DNA of 64,000 nt from Gemmatimonadales bacterium. GTDB taxonomy: Bacteria; Gemmatimonadota; Gemmatimonadetes; Gemmatimonadales; GWC2-71-9. The notes under the pieces were generated by a model, which worked only from the letters and a program-made list of their open reading frames with translations, was not told where the DNA came from and did no database searches. Location of the stretch: contig DATAOI010000052.1 in assembly GCA_036265815.1 (NCBI GenBank), positions 186,001 to 250,000 of the forward strand, given 5' to 3'. Within the stretch, counting starts at the first letter, position 1, and each line of letters starts with the position of its first letter. This document shows positions 54,229 to 63,665 of this stretch, piece after piece. A program made the position numbers and the translations under genes.

Positions 54229-55188
54229 ATGGATGTGGATGTGCGTCAGGCATCGCGGCTGCGCCCCGCCCGCCGAGCCGGCTTGCGGTTGGCCAGCGGG
54301 GTGCAGCTCAAGTACTTCCTGCGGTATCAGCGGCTTCCGGCCGGGATGGGCGACCCCCGGATGCAAGTGGTCCAGCGGATCCTGGACTACATCGAGGCGG
54401 GCCGGCTGGCAGGTGACCTGGTCGACCGGGCCATCGCCGAGTTCCTGGAGTACCGCAACAAGCGGGTCTACTTGTATCGGGCGGAGCCCTCCGCCCTGGT
54501 CCGGATCGATCTGGCGCGCTACCCGCTCCGGATCCGGACCTGGTCGGAGGCGCGTATCGAGTCGCTGCCCGACACGCCACAGGCCAACTACTCCTACATC
54601 GATGCCGAGCAGGTTCGGGTCACCTTCAGCGAAACCCATCGCCACCCCACCGTCGACCTCACGGCGGAGCGGGTCGGCTGGCGCCGCGCAGGGAAGATCA
54701 TCGTGCTCGACGTGGATCGCCGCACCGGCTTCGTCACACTCGCGCTCGATCCGCCGGGCCTGATCCACCCTCACGGCAGCCGGCCGGTCGACTACTACGC
54801 CTTCTACGCCGGACAGGCGGAGGTCCTGCTGGGTACCCCGCTGGTCCCTTTCCCACTGCAGGGCCCGCTGTTGCGGCTCGAAGCCGGAAACCTGGTGCGG
54901 GTGCAGCAGGGCCGCGGCTCGACCATCGACGGCAGGATCGACATCCTCGCCTCGGGGCCCGACGTCCGTGCCATGCCGGCGTTTCAAGCGGTCCGGCCCA
55001 GTATCGCGGTGCGCGACTCGGGCCGATACGTCTGGCTGCCGGGCCACTCGACTCAGAACGGAGCGCCCCGCCTGCTGCGCGAGGTGCCGACCGAAATCCA
55101 TGCCGGCACCAGCATGGTCCGCTTCACCCGGGACTCGCTGGTGCAGGAGGTGCGGTATGTTCTGGGACAGATTCAGGCGCACAGCTGA
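54229..55188 (+). CDS. protein of unknown function, first gene of an uncharacterised operon
   Basis: A 319-residue soluble protein with a GAGGAG ribosome site. Residues 20-75 are helical (LKYFLRYQRLPAG, MQVVQRILDYIEAGRL, AIAEFLEYRNKRVY). The rest is rich in beta strands, with HPHGSRPVDYYAFYAG near the middle and paired Arg-rich strands. There is no signal peptide, membrane helix, P-loop or recognised catalytic motif. I do not recognise the family. The promoter carries the 23-bp element shared with a DNA-repair gene. It overlaps the next gene by 32 nt. Confidence 0.72.
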   Translation: MDVDVRQASRLRPARRAGLRLASGVQLKYFLRYQRLPAGMGDPRMQVVQRILDYIEAGRLAGDLVDRAIAEFLEYRNKRVYLYRAEPSALVRIDLARYPLRIRTWSEARIESLPDTPQANYSYIDAEQVRVTFSETHRHPTVDLTAERVGWRRAGKIIVLDVDRRTGFVTLALDPPGLIHPHGSRPVDYYAFYAGQAEVLLGTPLVPFPLQGPLLRLEAGNLVRVQQGRGSTIDGRIDILASGPDVRAMPAFQAVRPSIAVRDSGRYVWLPGHSTQNGAPRLLREVPTEIHAGTSMVRFTRDSLVQEVRYVLGQIQAHS

Positions 55189-55510
55189 GCCCGGGGTCCC
55201 CGCCGAGTGGGCGGACGATCTGGCCAAAGTCGAACAGATTATCGAGGGAGCGCCCCGGGGCGCGGCGGTGGACCCCATGATCGTCGCCGCGCTCACCGGG
55301 GTGCCGCTTGGCGCGGTCATCGCGCTCCTCCAGGTACTCGCCCGAGGGAAGCGGGGCCGCCTCGAGCTCCGGGTGATCGACGCGCGGGGCCAGGAGGTCG
55401 CCGCCTATCCCACTCTCCGTGACATCCCGGCCCAGGTGGAAGATCAGTTCGGCGACCTGACCCGGGTGCATCCCGAGAACGTCGAGCTGGTCTTTCGGGT
55501 GCCAGCGTGA
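55157..55510 (+). CDS. small winged-helix-like protein
   Basis: A 117-residue protein with a strong AGGAGG site 6 nt before ATG 55157, inside the end of the preceding gene. Residues about 40-95 look like a winged helix: DPMIVAALTGVPLGAVIALL as the helix-turn-helix, then a hairpin RGRLELRVIDARGQEVA. It may bind DNA or a partner protein. No enzyme motif is seen. The stop overlaps the next start (GTGA). Confidence 0.7.
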   Translation: MFWDRFRRTAEPGVPAEWADDLAKVEQIIEGAPRGAAVDPMIVAALTGVPLGAVIALLQVLARGKRGRLELRVIDARGQEVAAYPTLRDIPAQVEDQFGDLTRVHPENVELVFRVPA

Positions 55511-55827
55511 ACCTCTCTCAGCTTCCCGATCTCCATCGTCTGAGGGCCGACTGCCGGAACGCGCGTCTCAAGGCCTACTATGACGAGGCCATCCGCCAGA
55601 CGCTCGCCGGGGTGCAGGACGAGCGCCTGCCCCACCATTTCATGCGCGCCGTCCTCTGGGTGCTGCTCGGCTTCTTCGCGGTTTCCGGCGGGATCGGAAT
55701 TTTGGCAGCCCTCCGGGTCCTCCAGGTCGACCAGCCTGGCATGACCCTCATCTGGCGCACCTTCGTGACCAGCGTGGTCGGCCTCGCGGCGGCCATGATC
55801 CGGGCAGCCTTGCCGGGTCGGCCTTAG
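55507..55827 (+). CDS. two-TM membrane protein of the uncharacterised operon
   Basis: A 106-residue protein starting at GTG 55507. The first 45 residues are charged and helical (LRADCRNARLKAYYDEAIRQ). Two hydrophobic helices follow at about 48-68 and 80-100. Small two-helix proteins of this kind occur as membrane-acting effectors in bacterial conflict systems, but nothing in the sequence proves that role. It is translationally coupled to the winged-helix-like gene. Confidence 0.72.
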   Translation: MNLSQLPDLHRLRADCRNARLKAYYDEAIRQTLAGVQDERLPHHFMRAVLWVLLGFFAVSGGIGILAALRVLQVDQPGMTLIWRTFVTSVVGLAAAMIRAALPGRP

Positions 55828-55929
55828 TTTGCATGGCGGAGAGGGATGGTGGTGCCGCAACCTTTTCCGGCGTCCGCACGTCCAATCGACGGCTGAGTTG
55901 CTTCCACGCCTCCTCTGCTCGAGTGCCCC

Positions 55930-58377
55930 ATGGAAACCTTGCTCCAGGACCTCCGGTACAGCCTCCGGCGTCTGATCAAGTCGCCTGGCTTCACCCTCGT
56001 GGTCATCCTGACGCTCGCCCTCGGCATCGGCGCCAACACCGCCATCTTCAGCGCGGTGAACGCGGTGCTCCTCAGACCGCTGCCCTACCACGAGCCGGAG
56101 CAGCTGGTAACCATCCAGCATTTCTATCCCTCGCTCAACGACCTCAAGGCGCCGGTGTCGGTGCCCGGCTTCCGGGACTACCAGCAGCGGGGACGATCCT
56201 TCGCCTCGATGGCGGTGCAGACCAACTGGGCCGTCAACCTGACCGGCGTCGGCGAGCCGGTGCGGCTGCAGGGCGCGCGAGTGACCGGGCGGCTCTTCGC
56301 CACCCTCGAGGTCCCGGCGCTGCTGGGCCGCACCATCCAGCCGGGAGAGGACAGCGCCGGACGCGACCGGGTCGTGGTGCTCAGCTACGAACTCTGGCAG
56401 CGGCTCTTCGGAGGCGAGCGGAGCGTGGTCGGGCGGAGCCTCTCGCTCAACGGTGAGAACTACCAGGTGATCGGTGTCATGCCCCCTGGATTCCGGGATT
56501 TCTTCAATCGGAACGGGGAGATCTGGGCCCCGCTGGTCTTCACTCCGGATCAGTACGCGGACAACGCGCGGACCCAGGAGTATCTCAATCTGACCGGGCG
56601 TCTCAAGACCGGCGTTCCCCTTGCCCAGGCCGCATCCGAGATGAAGAGTCTCGCGGAGCGGCTCAAGCGACAGTACCCGGACGTCTATGCCCCCGACTGG
56701 AGTCTCACGGTCACGCCGCTCAGTCAGCTGGCCACCGGCGACATCCGGCCGGCCCTGCTGGTCCTGCTCGGCGCGGTCGGGTTCGTGCTGCTCATCGCCT
56801 GCGCCAACGTGGCCAACCTGCTGTTGGCGCGCGCGGCGGCGCGGAGCAAGGAGATCGCGGTGCGCACCGCACTCGGCGCCACCCGCGACCGGCTGATTCG
56901 CCAGCTGCTGACCGAGAGTGTCCTCCTGGCGCTGGGCGGTGGGGCCGTGGGCCTGGGGCTCGCCTTCTGGGGACTGCGTGCGGTGGTGGCGGTCAACGCG
57001 GCCAACCTTCCCCGGGCCGACGAGATCGGCATCGACCTCAAGGTCGCGGGTTTCACCCTCATCGTCTCCCTGGTGACGGGCCTCCTCTTCGGACTCGCGC
57101 CGGCGCTGCAGCTCTCGGTCGCGGACCTGCACGGCTCGCTCAAGGAAGGCGGCCGGGGGTCTGCCGGCGACCGCAAGGGCCAGGCTGTCCGCCGGTCACT
57201 CGTGGTGGCCGAAGTAGCGCTCGCGCTCACTCTGCTCACCGGCGCGGGGCTCCTGGTGAAGAGCTTCGCCCGGCTGCAGGGCGTCGATCCAGGATTCGCG
57301 CCCGACCACCTCCTCACCTTCAACCTTTCGCTCCCCGCCGCGAAATACCCCGCCGACACGCAGCAGATCGCGTTCTTCGATCAGGCGCTGCCCGCCATCG
57401 GGCGGATTCCAGGCGTACGCGCCGTGGGTGCGACCTCGGTCATGCCCTTCAGCGGCTCCTGGACGACCGGCAGCTTCCAGGTCGAGGGCTACCAGCCACC
57501 CAGGAACCAGCCGGGCCCCTGGGGTGACATCCGGATCGTGAGTCCCGGTTTCTTTCAGACGCTGCGGATCCCACTCATCCGGGGTCGGCTGCTCTCCGAC
57601 GAGGACCGCGCGGGCTCCCGGCCCGTGGCGGTGATAGACGAGGAGTTCGTCCGGCGCTATTGGCCCCGGGAGGATCCGCTGGGTAAGCGGTTCACCTTCG
57701 GGCCGCCCGCCGGCGCGACGGACACTTCCGCGCGGGAGTGGATCGAGGTGGTGGGGGTGGTGGGGCACACCAAGCACGAGGGGCTCGACGCCGAGGCACG
57801 GCTGCAGCTCTATCTCCCATACCGGCAGGCGGGGCGGCAAGCCCTCTGGGCCGCTGTGCGGACCGCGGGTGACCCGGAGCGCTACACCAACCTGGTGCGC
57901 GCGGCGGTTCGGTCGGTCGACCCGGACCAGCCCATTGCGCTGGTGCGGACCATGGACGACCTGATCGCGTTGTCGGTGGGCCAGCGGCGGCTCTCGATGC
58001 TGCTGCTGAGCCTCTTCTCCGGCATCGCCCTGGTGCTGGCATCAGTCGGCATCTACGGAGTGATGAGCTACTCGGTGAGCCAACGCTCCCGCGAGCTGGG
58101 CGTCCGGATCGCCCTTGGCGCCGCCCGGCGCGACGTGCTGAGGCTGGTGCTCAGGCAGGGGATGACGCTCGCGGTGCTGGGGATCGGGATCGGAGTTGGG
58201 GCGGCTTTCCTGCTGGCCCGGCTGATCCGGAGCCAGCTCTATCAGGTCGGGACGGGCGATCCGCTGACCTTCATCGGCGTGGCGCTCCTGCTGGGCCTCA
58301 CCGCGCTGGCCGCAAACCTGATTCCGGCGCTGCGGGCCACGCGGGTGGACCCGGCGGTGGTGCTCCGGGAGGAATGA
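55930..58377 (+). CDS. ADOP/MacB-type ABC transporter permease
   Basis: An 815-residue permease that begins [15 protein letters not shown], the signature of the ADOP family of acidobacteria and gemmatimonads. It carries two MacB-PCD periplasmic domains (about 45-260 and 460-670) and two FtsX domains (about 280-430 and 690-810), each with three or four helices. No ATPase gene is adjacent, which is common for this family. It is likely to take part in export or envelope mechanotransmission with an unlinked ATPase. Confidence 0.9.
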   Translation: METLLQDLRYSLRRLIKSPGFTLVVILTLALGIGANTAIFSAVNAVLLRPLPYHEPEQLVTIQHFYPSLNDLKAPVSVPGFRDYQQRGRSFASMAVQTNWAVNLTGVGEPVRLQGARVTGRLFATLEVPALLGRTIQPGEDSAGRDRVVVLSYELWQRLFGGERSVVGRSLSLNGENYQVIGVMPPGFRDFFNRNGEIWAPLVFTPDQYADNARTQEYLNLTGRLKTGVPLAQAASEMKSLAERLKRQYPDVYAPDWSLTVTPLSQLATGDIRPALLVLLGAVGFVLLIACANVANLLLARAAARSKEIAVRTALGATRDRLIRQLLTESVLLALGGGAVGLGLAFWGLRAVVAVNAANLPRADEIGIDLKVAGFTLIVSLVTGLLFGLAPALQLSVADLHGSLKEGGRGSAGDRKGQAVRRSLVVAEVALALTLLTGAGLLVKSFARLQGVDPGFAPDHLLTFNLSLPAAKYPADTQQIAFFDQALPAIGRIPGVRAVGATSVMPFSGSWTTGSFQVEGYQPPRNQPGPWGDIRIVSPGFFQTLRIPLIRGRLLSDEDRAGSRPVAVIDEEFVRRYWPREDPLGKRFTFGPPAGATDTSAREWIEVVGVVGHTKHEGLDAEARLQLYLPYRQAGRQALWAAVRTAGDPERYTNLVRAAVRSVDPDQPIALVRTMDDLIALSVGQRRLSMLLLSLFSGIALVLASVGIYGVMSYSVSQRSRELGVRIALGAARRDVLRLVLRQGMTLAVLGIGIGVGAAFLLARLIRSQLYQVGTGDPLTFIGVALLLGLTALAANLIPALRATRVDPAVVLREE

Positions 58378-58467
58378 ATGCTGATTGTGCATCAGAAACA
58401 GCCTGATTTGCGACAGTATTGTGACTTTAGGTAGCAAAATCGCTCGAATCAGCAGGGGTGCTAACGT

Positions 58468-58490
58468 AATCGTGCATAAAATGCACGATT
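58468..58490. promoter_or_regulatory. perfect 23-bp palindrome upstream of amt
   Basis: AATCGTGCAT at 58468-58477 is mirrored exactly by ATGCACGATT at 58481-58490 around AAA. It lies 14 nt upstream of the amt -35 box in an unusually AT-rich stretch (58378-58500). The size and position suit an operator for a dimeric regulator. The half-sites GTGCA and TGCAC resemble NtrC half-sites but face the opposite way. Confidence 0.6.
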
Positions 58491-58504
58491 TGCGTGACAA
58501 CGCC

Positions 58505-58533
58505 TTGCGCCTGCCGGTCCGGGGGAGTACAAT
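58505..58533 (+). promoter_or_regulatory. sigma70-type promoter of amt-glnK
   Basis: TTGCGC at 58505-58510, an exact 17-nt spacer, and TACAAT at 58528-58533. Initiation near 58540 leaves a leader of about 50 nt before GTG 58589. Confidence 0.65.
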
Positions 58534-58588
58534 GCCGTAGGCTCCGCCATCCGGGGCGGGCCGCCACCCCGAACGCACAGGATGCAAG

Positions 58589-59923
58589 GTGACTCGGATC
58601 CCTCTGCTGCTCGCCCTCCAGGATGCCACGCCCGCCGTGGTCCCGGCCGATACCGCCTGGATGCTGGTGTCCACCGCGCTGGTGCTGCTCATGACCCCCG
58701 CCCTCGCCTTCTTCTATGGCGGGCTGGTCCGCTCCAAGAACTCGCTCAACACCATGATGATGAGCTTCGCGGCGCTGGGCGTCGTGGGAGTCACCTGGGC
58801 GCTGTTGGCCTATACCCTCGCCTTCGCCGACGGCAACGCGCTGATCGGCGGCTGGGGAAACGCGCTCCTGAGCGGCGTCGGGACCGAGGCCAAGGGCACC
58901 ATTCCGCACGTCCTCTTCATGGCGTTCCAGGGCACCTTCGCCATCATCACGGCGGCGCTCATCTCCGGCGCGGTGGTCGAGCGCATGCGATTCGGGCCCT
59001 ATCTGGTGTTCATCGCGCTCTGGACGCTGCTGGTCTACGCTCCGGTGGCGCACTGGGTGTGGGGCGGCGGCTGGCTCATGACCCGCGGCGTGCTCGACTT
59101 CGCCGGCGGCACGGTCGTGCACATCAACGCCGGCGTCTCCGCGCTGGTGGCGGCGCTCGTTCTGGGAGTCCGGAAGGACTACGCCCGCCAGGCCATCCTC
59201 CCCCACAACGTGCCCTTCACCCTGCTGGGCGCAGGGCTGCTCTGGTTTGGCTGGTTCGGCTTCAACGGCGGCAGCGCACTCGCGGCCAACGAGCTGGCCG
59301 CGCTGGCGTTCACCAACACCTTTCTGGCCCCGATGGCCACGCTGGTGGTCTGGGTGCTGCTGGACTATTTCCGCACCGGACACGCCACTGCGGTAGGCGG
59401 CGCCACCGGGATCGTCATCGGCCTCGTGGCCATCACGCCCGCCGCCGGATTTGTGAGCCCGGCCAGCGCCCTCCTGCTGGGCGCCCTGGCTGCGTTCCCC
59501 AGCTACTTCACCATCGTGCTGCGCTCCCGCACCCGGCTGGACGACTCGCTCGACGTGTTCGCCGGACACGGCATCGGCGGCATGACCGGCGCGCTGCTCA
59601 CCGGTGTGTTCGCCCAGAAGGCCTGGAACGCCGCCGGCGCAGACGGGCTCATCGCCGGCAACGCCGCCCAGCTGGGCATCCAGGCGCTCGGTGTGGTCAG
59701 CTCGATCGCCTATTCCGCCATCATGACGTTCGGCATCCTCAAGCTCCTGGCACTTGTCACTGCGCTCCGCACCGAGCCGCGCACCGAAGGCGTAGGTATG
59801 GACGTGAGCCAGCACGGCGAAGAAGCGTACAGCAGCGGCGAGGGGTCGATCCTGGTCATTCCCGATGCGGGCGCGGCACCGGCGCCGGCCCGCGCCCTCA
59901 CCCCGCAGACCGTGGCGCGTTGA
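58589..59923 (+). CDS. amt: ammonium transporter Amt
   Basis: A 444-residue Amt/Rh-family channel starting at GTG 58589, with a short exported N-terminus and about 11 helices. Typical blocks: MLVSTALVLLMTPALAFFYGGLV, SFAALGVVGVTWALLAYTLAF, APVAHWVWGGGWL with the pore-region His, ALAANELAALAFTNT, and HGIGGMTGALLTGVFA. It conducts ammonium into the cell. It is followed after 18 nt by a P-II gene that should gate it. The C-terminal tail is long and rich in Ala and Pro. Confidence 0.95.
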   Translation: MTRIPLLLALQDATPAVVPADTAWMLVSTALVLLMTPALAFFYGGLVRSKNSLNTMMMSFAALGVVGVTWALLAYTLAFADGNALIGGWGNALLSGVGTEAKGTIPHVLFMAFQGTFAIITAALISGAVVERMRFGPYLVFIALWTLLVYAPVAHWVWGGGWLMTRGVLDFAGGTVVHINAGVSALVAALVLGVRKDYARQAILPHNVPFTLLGAGLLWFGWFGFNGGSALAANELAALAFTNTFLAPMATLVVWVLLDYFRTGHATAVGGATGIVIGLVAITPAAGFVSPASALLLGALAAFPSYFTIVLRSRTRLDDSLDVFAGHGIGGMTGALLTGVFAQKAWNAAGADGLIAGNAAQLGIQALGVVSSIAYSAIMTFGILKLLALVTALRTEPRTEGVGMDVSQHGEEAYSSGEGSILVIPDAGAAPAPARALTPQTVAR

Positions 59924-59941
59924 CGCCGAAAGGACCGTGGC

Positions 59942-60304
59942 ATGAAGCTCATCGTGGCGATCATCAGGCCCGACCGCCTGAATGAGGTGCTCGAGGCGCT
60001 CTATCGGGCGGAGGTGAGGGGACTTACTGTTTCGCGGGTGATGGGGCACGGCGGCGAGACCGACCGGGTCGAGACCTATCGCGGCACTACCGTGAAGATG
60101 GAGTTGCAGGAGAAGGTGCGGCTCGAGATCGGTGTCTCCGAGCCGTTCGTCGGGGTCACCGTGCGGGCGATTCTTAGCGCCGCCCACACCGGCGAAGTGG
60201 GCGATGGCAAGGTCTTCGTCCTCGACGTGGAGCAGGTGCACCGGATCCGCACCGGCGAGCGGGACGAGGGCGCCGTCACGCCGGCCTTGGCGCCGCTTCT
60301 CTGA
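59942..60304 (+). CDS. glnK: P-II nitrogen regulatory protein, GlnK-like variant
   Basis: A 120-residue P-II protein. The core (MKLIVAIIRPDRLNEVLEAL, TGEVGDGKVFVL, RIRTGERDEGAV) is standard. The T-loop keeps YRG at Tyr46-Gly48, but the residue matching the uridylylated Tyr51 of GlnB/GlnK is Val51 (YRGTTVKME), and the usual GRQKG segment reads GHGGET. Uridylylation at the normal site is therefore impossible; effector binding (ATP/ADP, 2-oxoglutarate) can remain. Coupling to amt implies control of ammonium uptake. Confidence 0.92.
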   Translation: MKLIVAIIRPDRLNEVLEALYRAEVRGLTVSRVMGHGGETDRVETYRGTTVKMELQEKVRLEIGVSEPFVGVTVRAILSAAHTGEVGDGKVFVLDVEQVHRIRTGERDEGAVTPALAPLL

Positions 60305-60316
60305 GGTCCGGACGGC

Positions 60317-61612
60317 TTACTTGAGATCCCCCGGCAGCCGCGGCGAGGCGAGCAGGGCCCCGAAGGCCCGCCACCGCGCCGCGGTCGAGTCGTGGCCCTC
60401 CCGCTCCACCCAGGCCGCCACCAGGTCTTTTCCCAGGTTGTAATTGATCACGTAGCTCCGATAGGTCTCGATGAATCGCAGCGTCTTGGCCGCCTGCTCG
60501 GGGCTCTGGAGCCAATAGCGCCCCATCGCCGCTGTGGCACCCGCCGAGTCCAGCTCGCCGTTGAGATAGCGGCGGGCCACCTCGTTCCTCGCGTAGTTGA
60601 GCCGCTCCATCACTACCCGCACCGCCGCGTTCCGCTCCGCCAGCGCCGGATTGAGCCCCGCCAGCGGAAACAGCGAATTCCGCTCGAAGTTGGTCCGCTC
60701 CGCCGCGGGGAAGGCCATGTCGATCCCGAAGTTGGCGCTCCCCTCGGCGATGAGCGACTGAGGGCTGAACAGCGGATACACCGACAGCTCGACCCATCCC
60801 CGTCCCCGCTCCAATGCCCGCTCGAGCATCGCGTTGTAGACGTGGTGCCCGGGATATCCCTCGTGACAGGCCAGATCGATGGCACGGTCCACCGCGATCG
60901 GAAAGTCCTGGTTCACCTGGATGATGCTGTGGTACCCACCCTTGTACCAGTTGTAGGCGTTCCAGGGCGTGCCCTTGACGTACTCCAGGTCGAAGCGCTC
61001 GCCCTCAGGCAGCGTGAGATGCGCCATGGTGCGCGCCCGGCACGCGGCAATGGCGGTCTTGAACACGGTGTCGACCCGTGCCGCGGGAATCAGCGTACTG
61101 TCACGGAACAGCGCGTAGCGCCGCGCCAGCGGGGCTCGGCCCGGGAGCAACAAATCCAACCGGGCGAGCAGCGAATCGAAGTGGGCATCGGAGAGATGTG
61201 GCGGCCTGGCGTCGTACAGCGCCACGGCTTCCCGGTCGAACTTCAACCGCTTGCCTTCGAGCATCCCCGCCCGGGCCGAAAGCGCGCCGAGCTGGGTGCG
61301 GAGATACCGGTGCCGCATCTGGACCAGCGAGTCAGTATAGGCCGGCACGCTGTCGCCCAGGATGGCGATGAGCGAATCCGCCGCCGTGCGGAGCTGCCCG
61401 ACGGTCAGTGACTCGCGTTCCGCCAGGGTCTTGAGCGAGTCCGGGCCGTAGTACGCATCGACGTAGTTGGGATCGTGCCGGCCGAGGCCGAGGACCAGGG
61501 TGACGTAGCGGCGGGCGACCCTGTCGAGCACGACGGGGTCGGCGGCCTTGGGTCCGCGTAGGCACCCGGTCAGAATGGAGAGGAAGAGGATTGGGCCCAG
61601 GAACCACCGCAT
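60317..61612 (-). CDS. DUF885-like putative metallopeptidase lipoprotein
   Basis: A 431-residue lipoprotein starting at ATG 61612, with lipobox LTGC near residue 16. The motif CHEGYPGHHVYN in the second half, followed about 40 residues later by a Glu-containing LIAEGSANFG, is a metal site like that of DUF885/M32-type peptidases. It is probably a periplasmic peptidase. It converges on glnK with a 12-nt gap. Confidence 0.82.
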   Translation of the reverse strand: MRWFLGPILFLSILTGCLRGPKAADPVVLDRVARRYVTLVLGLGRHDPNYVDAYYGPDSLKTLAERESLTVGQLRTAADSLIAILGDSVPAYTDSLVQMRHRYLRTQLGALSARAGMLEGKRLKFDREAVALYDARPPHLSDAHFDSLLARLDLLLPGRAPLARRYALFRDSTLIPAARVDTVFKTAIAACRARTMAHLTLPEGERFDLEYVKGTPWNAYNWYKGGYHSIIQVNQDFPIAVDRAIDLACHEGYPGHHVYNAMLERALERGRGWVELSVYPLFSPQSLIAEGSANFGIDMAFPAAERTNFERNSLFPLAGLNPALAERNAAVRVVMERLNYARNEVARRYLNGELDSAGATAAMGRYWLQSPEQAAKTLRFIETYRSYVINYNLGKDLVAAWVEREGHDSTAARWRAFGALLASPRLPGDLK

Positions 61613-61659
61613 CGAACGACTCCGGTGAAGGTGCTCAATAGTAGCGACCACGGAATGCT

Positions 61660-62826
61660 TCAGGGATGGAGTGCCCAGGCGAGAAACCGTTCGGTCTGAA
61701 ACAGCGCGAGCTGGGCGCTCAAGCCGTTGGAGATCGCGTCGAACCCGTGCTCCGCCCAGGGAATCTCCAGCAGGACCGATGTGGTGCCGGTCCTCTTGAG
61801 CCGCGCCTGCAGCATCGTCCCGAAGCGGGCCTCCACGATGTTGTCACGCCCCGCGTAGACCAGCAGCGTGGGTGGCAGCGGCCGAGTCACGTAGGTGATC
61901 GGCGACGCCTCGCGATACCGCAGCGGCTCTTCCGCCGGGGTCCCGCCGAGGTAGGCTTCCTCGATCGTGCGGACATGCAACGGATCGGGGCGGGGCGGGT
62001 GCCGGTACCCTTCGGTGAGATCGACCGGACCGTAGTAGATCACCACTGCCTGGACCGGCGGTGCCCCGGGTTCGTACGCGGCCAGCATCGCGAGCTGACC
62101 GCCCGATGACCGGCCCAATAGCGCCAGCCGGGCCGGATCGGCGTCGTAGCGTTGGCCGCTGTCCCGGACCCAGGTGAGCGCCGCCCGCACGTCCTCGATC
62201 TGCGCGGGCCACTGCCAGCGGGGCGCGTGACGGTAGTCGACGGCGAAGACGACGTAGCCGTGACCCGCGAGATACCCGGCGAATGCCGCGTTGGCCGACG
62301 GCGAGCCGGTCTGCCAGGCACCTCCGTAGATCTGTACCACCCCAGGGTGCCGGCCTGCCTTCGCCGGGCGATACACATCGAGCGTGAGCCGCGCGCCATC
62401 GTGTATGGCGAACGGAACGCCCCGAGTGACGCGTGCGTCCGCCCGATCGACCCCCCGCACGAGCTCCGACACGACCAGCGGCGTCCGCCGCATCTCGCTC
62501 CGGACGCCGGCCGGTACGTGGGCCAGGTAGTGCTCCCCGAGCGCGGAGCGCATCGCGGCGTCGAACCCTGCGGCCACGCCGGCAAACTGGAGCAGCGGAC
62601 GGGACGCGAGCGCCAGCGCGAGCAGCGCCAACCCCAGTGCGACGCGTGCCGCCTTCGAGCGGCCCACGTCCATCAGCGCGAGCCCAGCCGCGAGGGTCGC
62701 GAGACTCGCCAGCCAAACGCTGACCTCGGGTGCTCCCACTGCCAGGAGCAGCAGCGGGTACGTCGGCGGCGGCAGCACGATCCACGACGCGAGGAACAGC
62801 GCGATTGCCGCCAGCCCGAGCTTCAC
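61660..62826 (-). CDS. membrane-anchored esterase/lipase (BD-FAE/HSL-like)
   Basis: A 388-residue protein from GTG 62826, preceded by AGGAGG. Three or four hydrophobic helices occupy residues 1-85. The catalytic alpha/beta hydrolase domain follows: oxyanion motif IYGGAWQTG, nucleophile in LLGRSSGGQLA, Asp in LLVYAGRDNIV, His in WAEHGFD. The helices may hold the enzyme at the inner membrane. It is divergent from the methyltransferase gene. Confidence 0.87.
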   Translation of the reverse strand: MKLGLAAIALFLASWIVLPPPTYPLLLLAVGAPEVSVWLASLATLAAGLALMDVGRSKAARVALGLALLALALASRPLLQFAGVAAGFDAAMRSALGEHYLAHVPAGVRSEMRRTPLVVSELVRGVDRADARVTRGVPFAIHDGARLTLDVYRPAKAGRHPGVVQIYGGAWQTGSPSANAAFAGYLAGHGYVVFAVDYRHAPRWQWPAQIEDVRAALTWVRDSGQRYDADPARLALLGRSSGGQLAMLAAYEPGAPPVQAVVIYYGPVDLTEGYRHPPRPDPLHVRTIEEAYLGGTPAEEPLRYREASPITYVTRPLPPTLLVYAGRDNIVEARFGTMLQARLKRTGTTSVLLEIPWAEHGFDAISNGLSAQLALFQTERFLAWALHP

Positions 62827-62859
62827 GGCACCTCCTGCGGCAATGGGACGAGCCCGGCC

Positions 62860-62865
62860 TATATT
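62860..62865 (+). promoter_or_regulatory. -10-like TATATT before the methyltransferase gene
   Basis: TATATT lies 44 nt upstream of ATG 62910 in the 83-bp divergent gap. No good -35 is seen. A GGAGGG ribosome site at 62897-62902 shows a normal leader. Confidence 0.45.
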
Positions 62866-62909
62866 GTGATCCGAGCCCGGTGCGTGGTGCAACACGGAGG
62901 GATGTAACG

Positions 62910-63665
62910 ATGGTCGGCTCGTTCCCCGATCACTTCTCGCGGGTGGCTGGCGGCTACGCGAGCTACCGTCCACGCTACCCGGAGGCGTTGTTCAGCTTCC
63001 TGGCCCGGCTGCCCGCGCGCCGCGAGCTGGCCTGGGATTGCGCCGCCGGCAGCGGCCAGGCCACCGTCGGACTCGTTCCCCACTTTGACCGGGTCATTGC
63101 CACCGACGCGAGCGCAGCCTTGCTGGCGAGCGCGCCGGCTCATCCCAGAATCGCCTACCGGGTGGCGCCGGCCGAGGCGAGCGGGCTCGAGACCGGCTCG
63201 GCTGACCTGATCACGGTGGCCCAGGCGGCGCATTGGTTCGACCTCGCCGCCTTCTACCGGGAAGCCCGTCGGGTGCTCGCGCCGGGAGGCGTATTGGCCC
63301 TCTGGACCTATGGAGTGTACCATCTGGACGACCCCGGGGTCGACCGGATACTCCAGTATTTCTACCACGACGTCGTGGGTCCCTACTGGCCCCCGGAGCG
63401 CCGCCTGGTGGAGGACGGCTACCGAAGCCTTGCGTTCCCATTCGAAGAGATCACTCCGCCGGAGATCGCCATGACGGCCGACTGGAGCTTGCCCGAGCTA
63501 CTCGGCTACCTGGGGACCTGGTCCGCCACGACGCGATGCCGTGAGGCGACCGGACGAGATCCCGTCCAGGCGCTCGTGCCCGAGCTCGAGGCGCTCTGGG
63601 GACCGGCCGATCTGGTGCGCCGGGTAACCTGGCCCCTCGGTCTCCGGGTGGGCAGCCGCCCATGA
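62910..63665 (+). CDS. class I SAM-dependent methyltransferase
   Basis: A 251-residue methyltransferase with N-terminal YRPRYPEALF. Motif I is AWDCAAGSGQATVGL, motif II ATDASAALL, then TVAQAAHWFD and VLAPGGVLAL. This pattern matches the UbiE/trans-aconitate methyltransferase-like group found across bacteria and fungi. The acceptor is unknown. Its stop overlaps the next start (ATGA). Confidence 0.88.
   Translation: MVGSFPDHFSRVAGGYASYRPRYPEALFSFLARLPARRELAWDCAAGSGQATVGLVPHFDRVIATDASAALLASAPAHPRIAYRVAPAEASGLETGSADLITVAQAAHWFDLAAFYREARRVLAPGGVLALWTYGVYHLDDPGVDRILQYFYHDVVGPYWPPERRLVEDGYRSLAFPFEEITPPEIAMTADWSLPELLGYLGTWSATTRCREATGRDPVQALVPELEALWGPADLVRRVTWPLGLRVGSRP

Noticed and set aside
58468-58510. 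NtrC site or sigma54 promoter upstream of amt
   Set aside because: The half-sites run GTGCA-TGCAC, opposite to the NtrC consensus, and no GG-N10-GC pair with the right flanks was found; a sigma70 promoter fits better.
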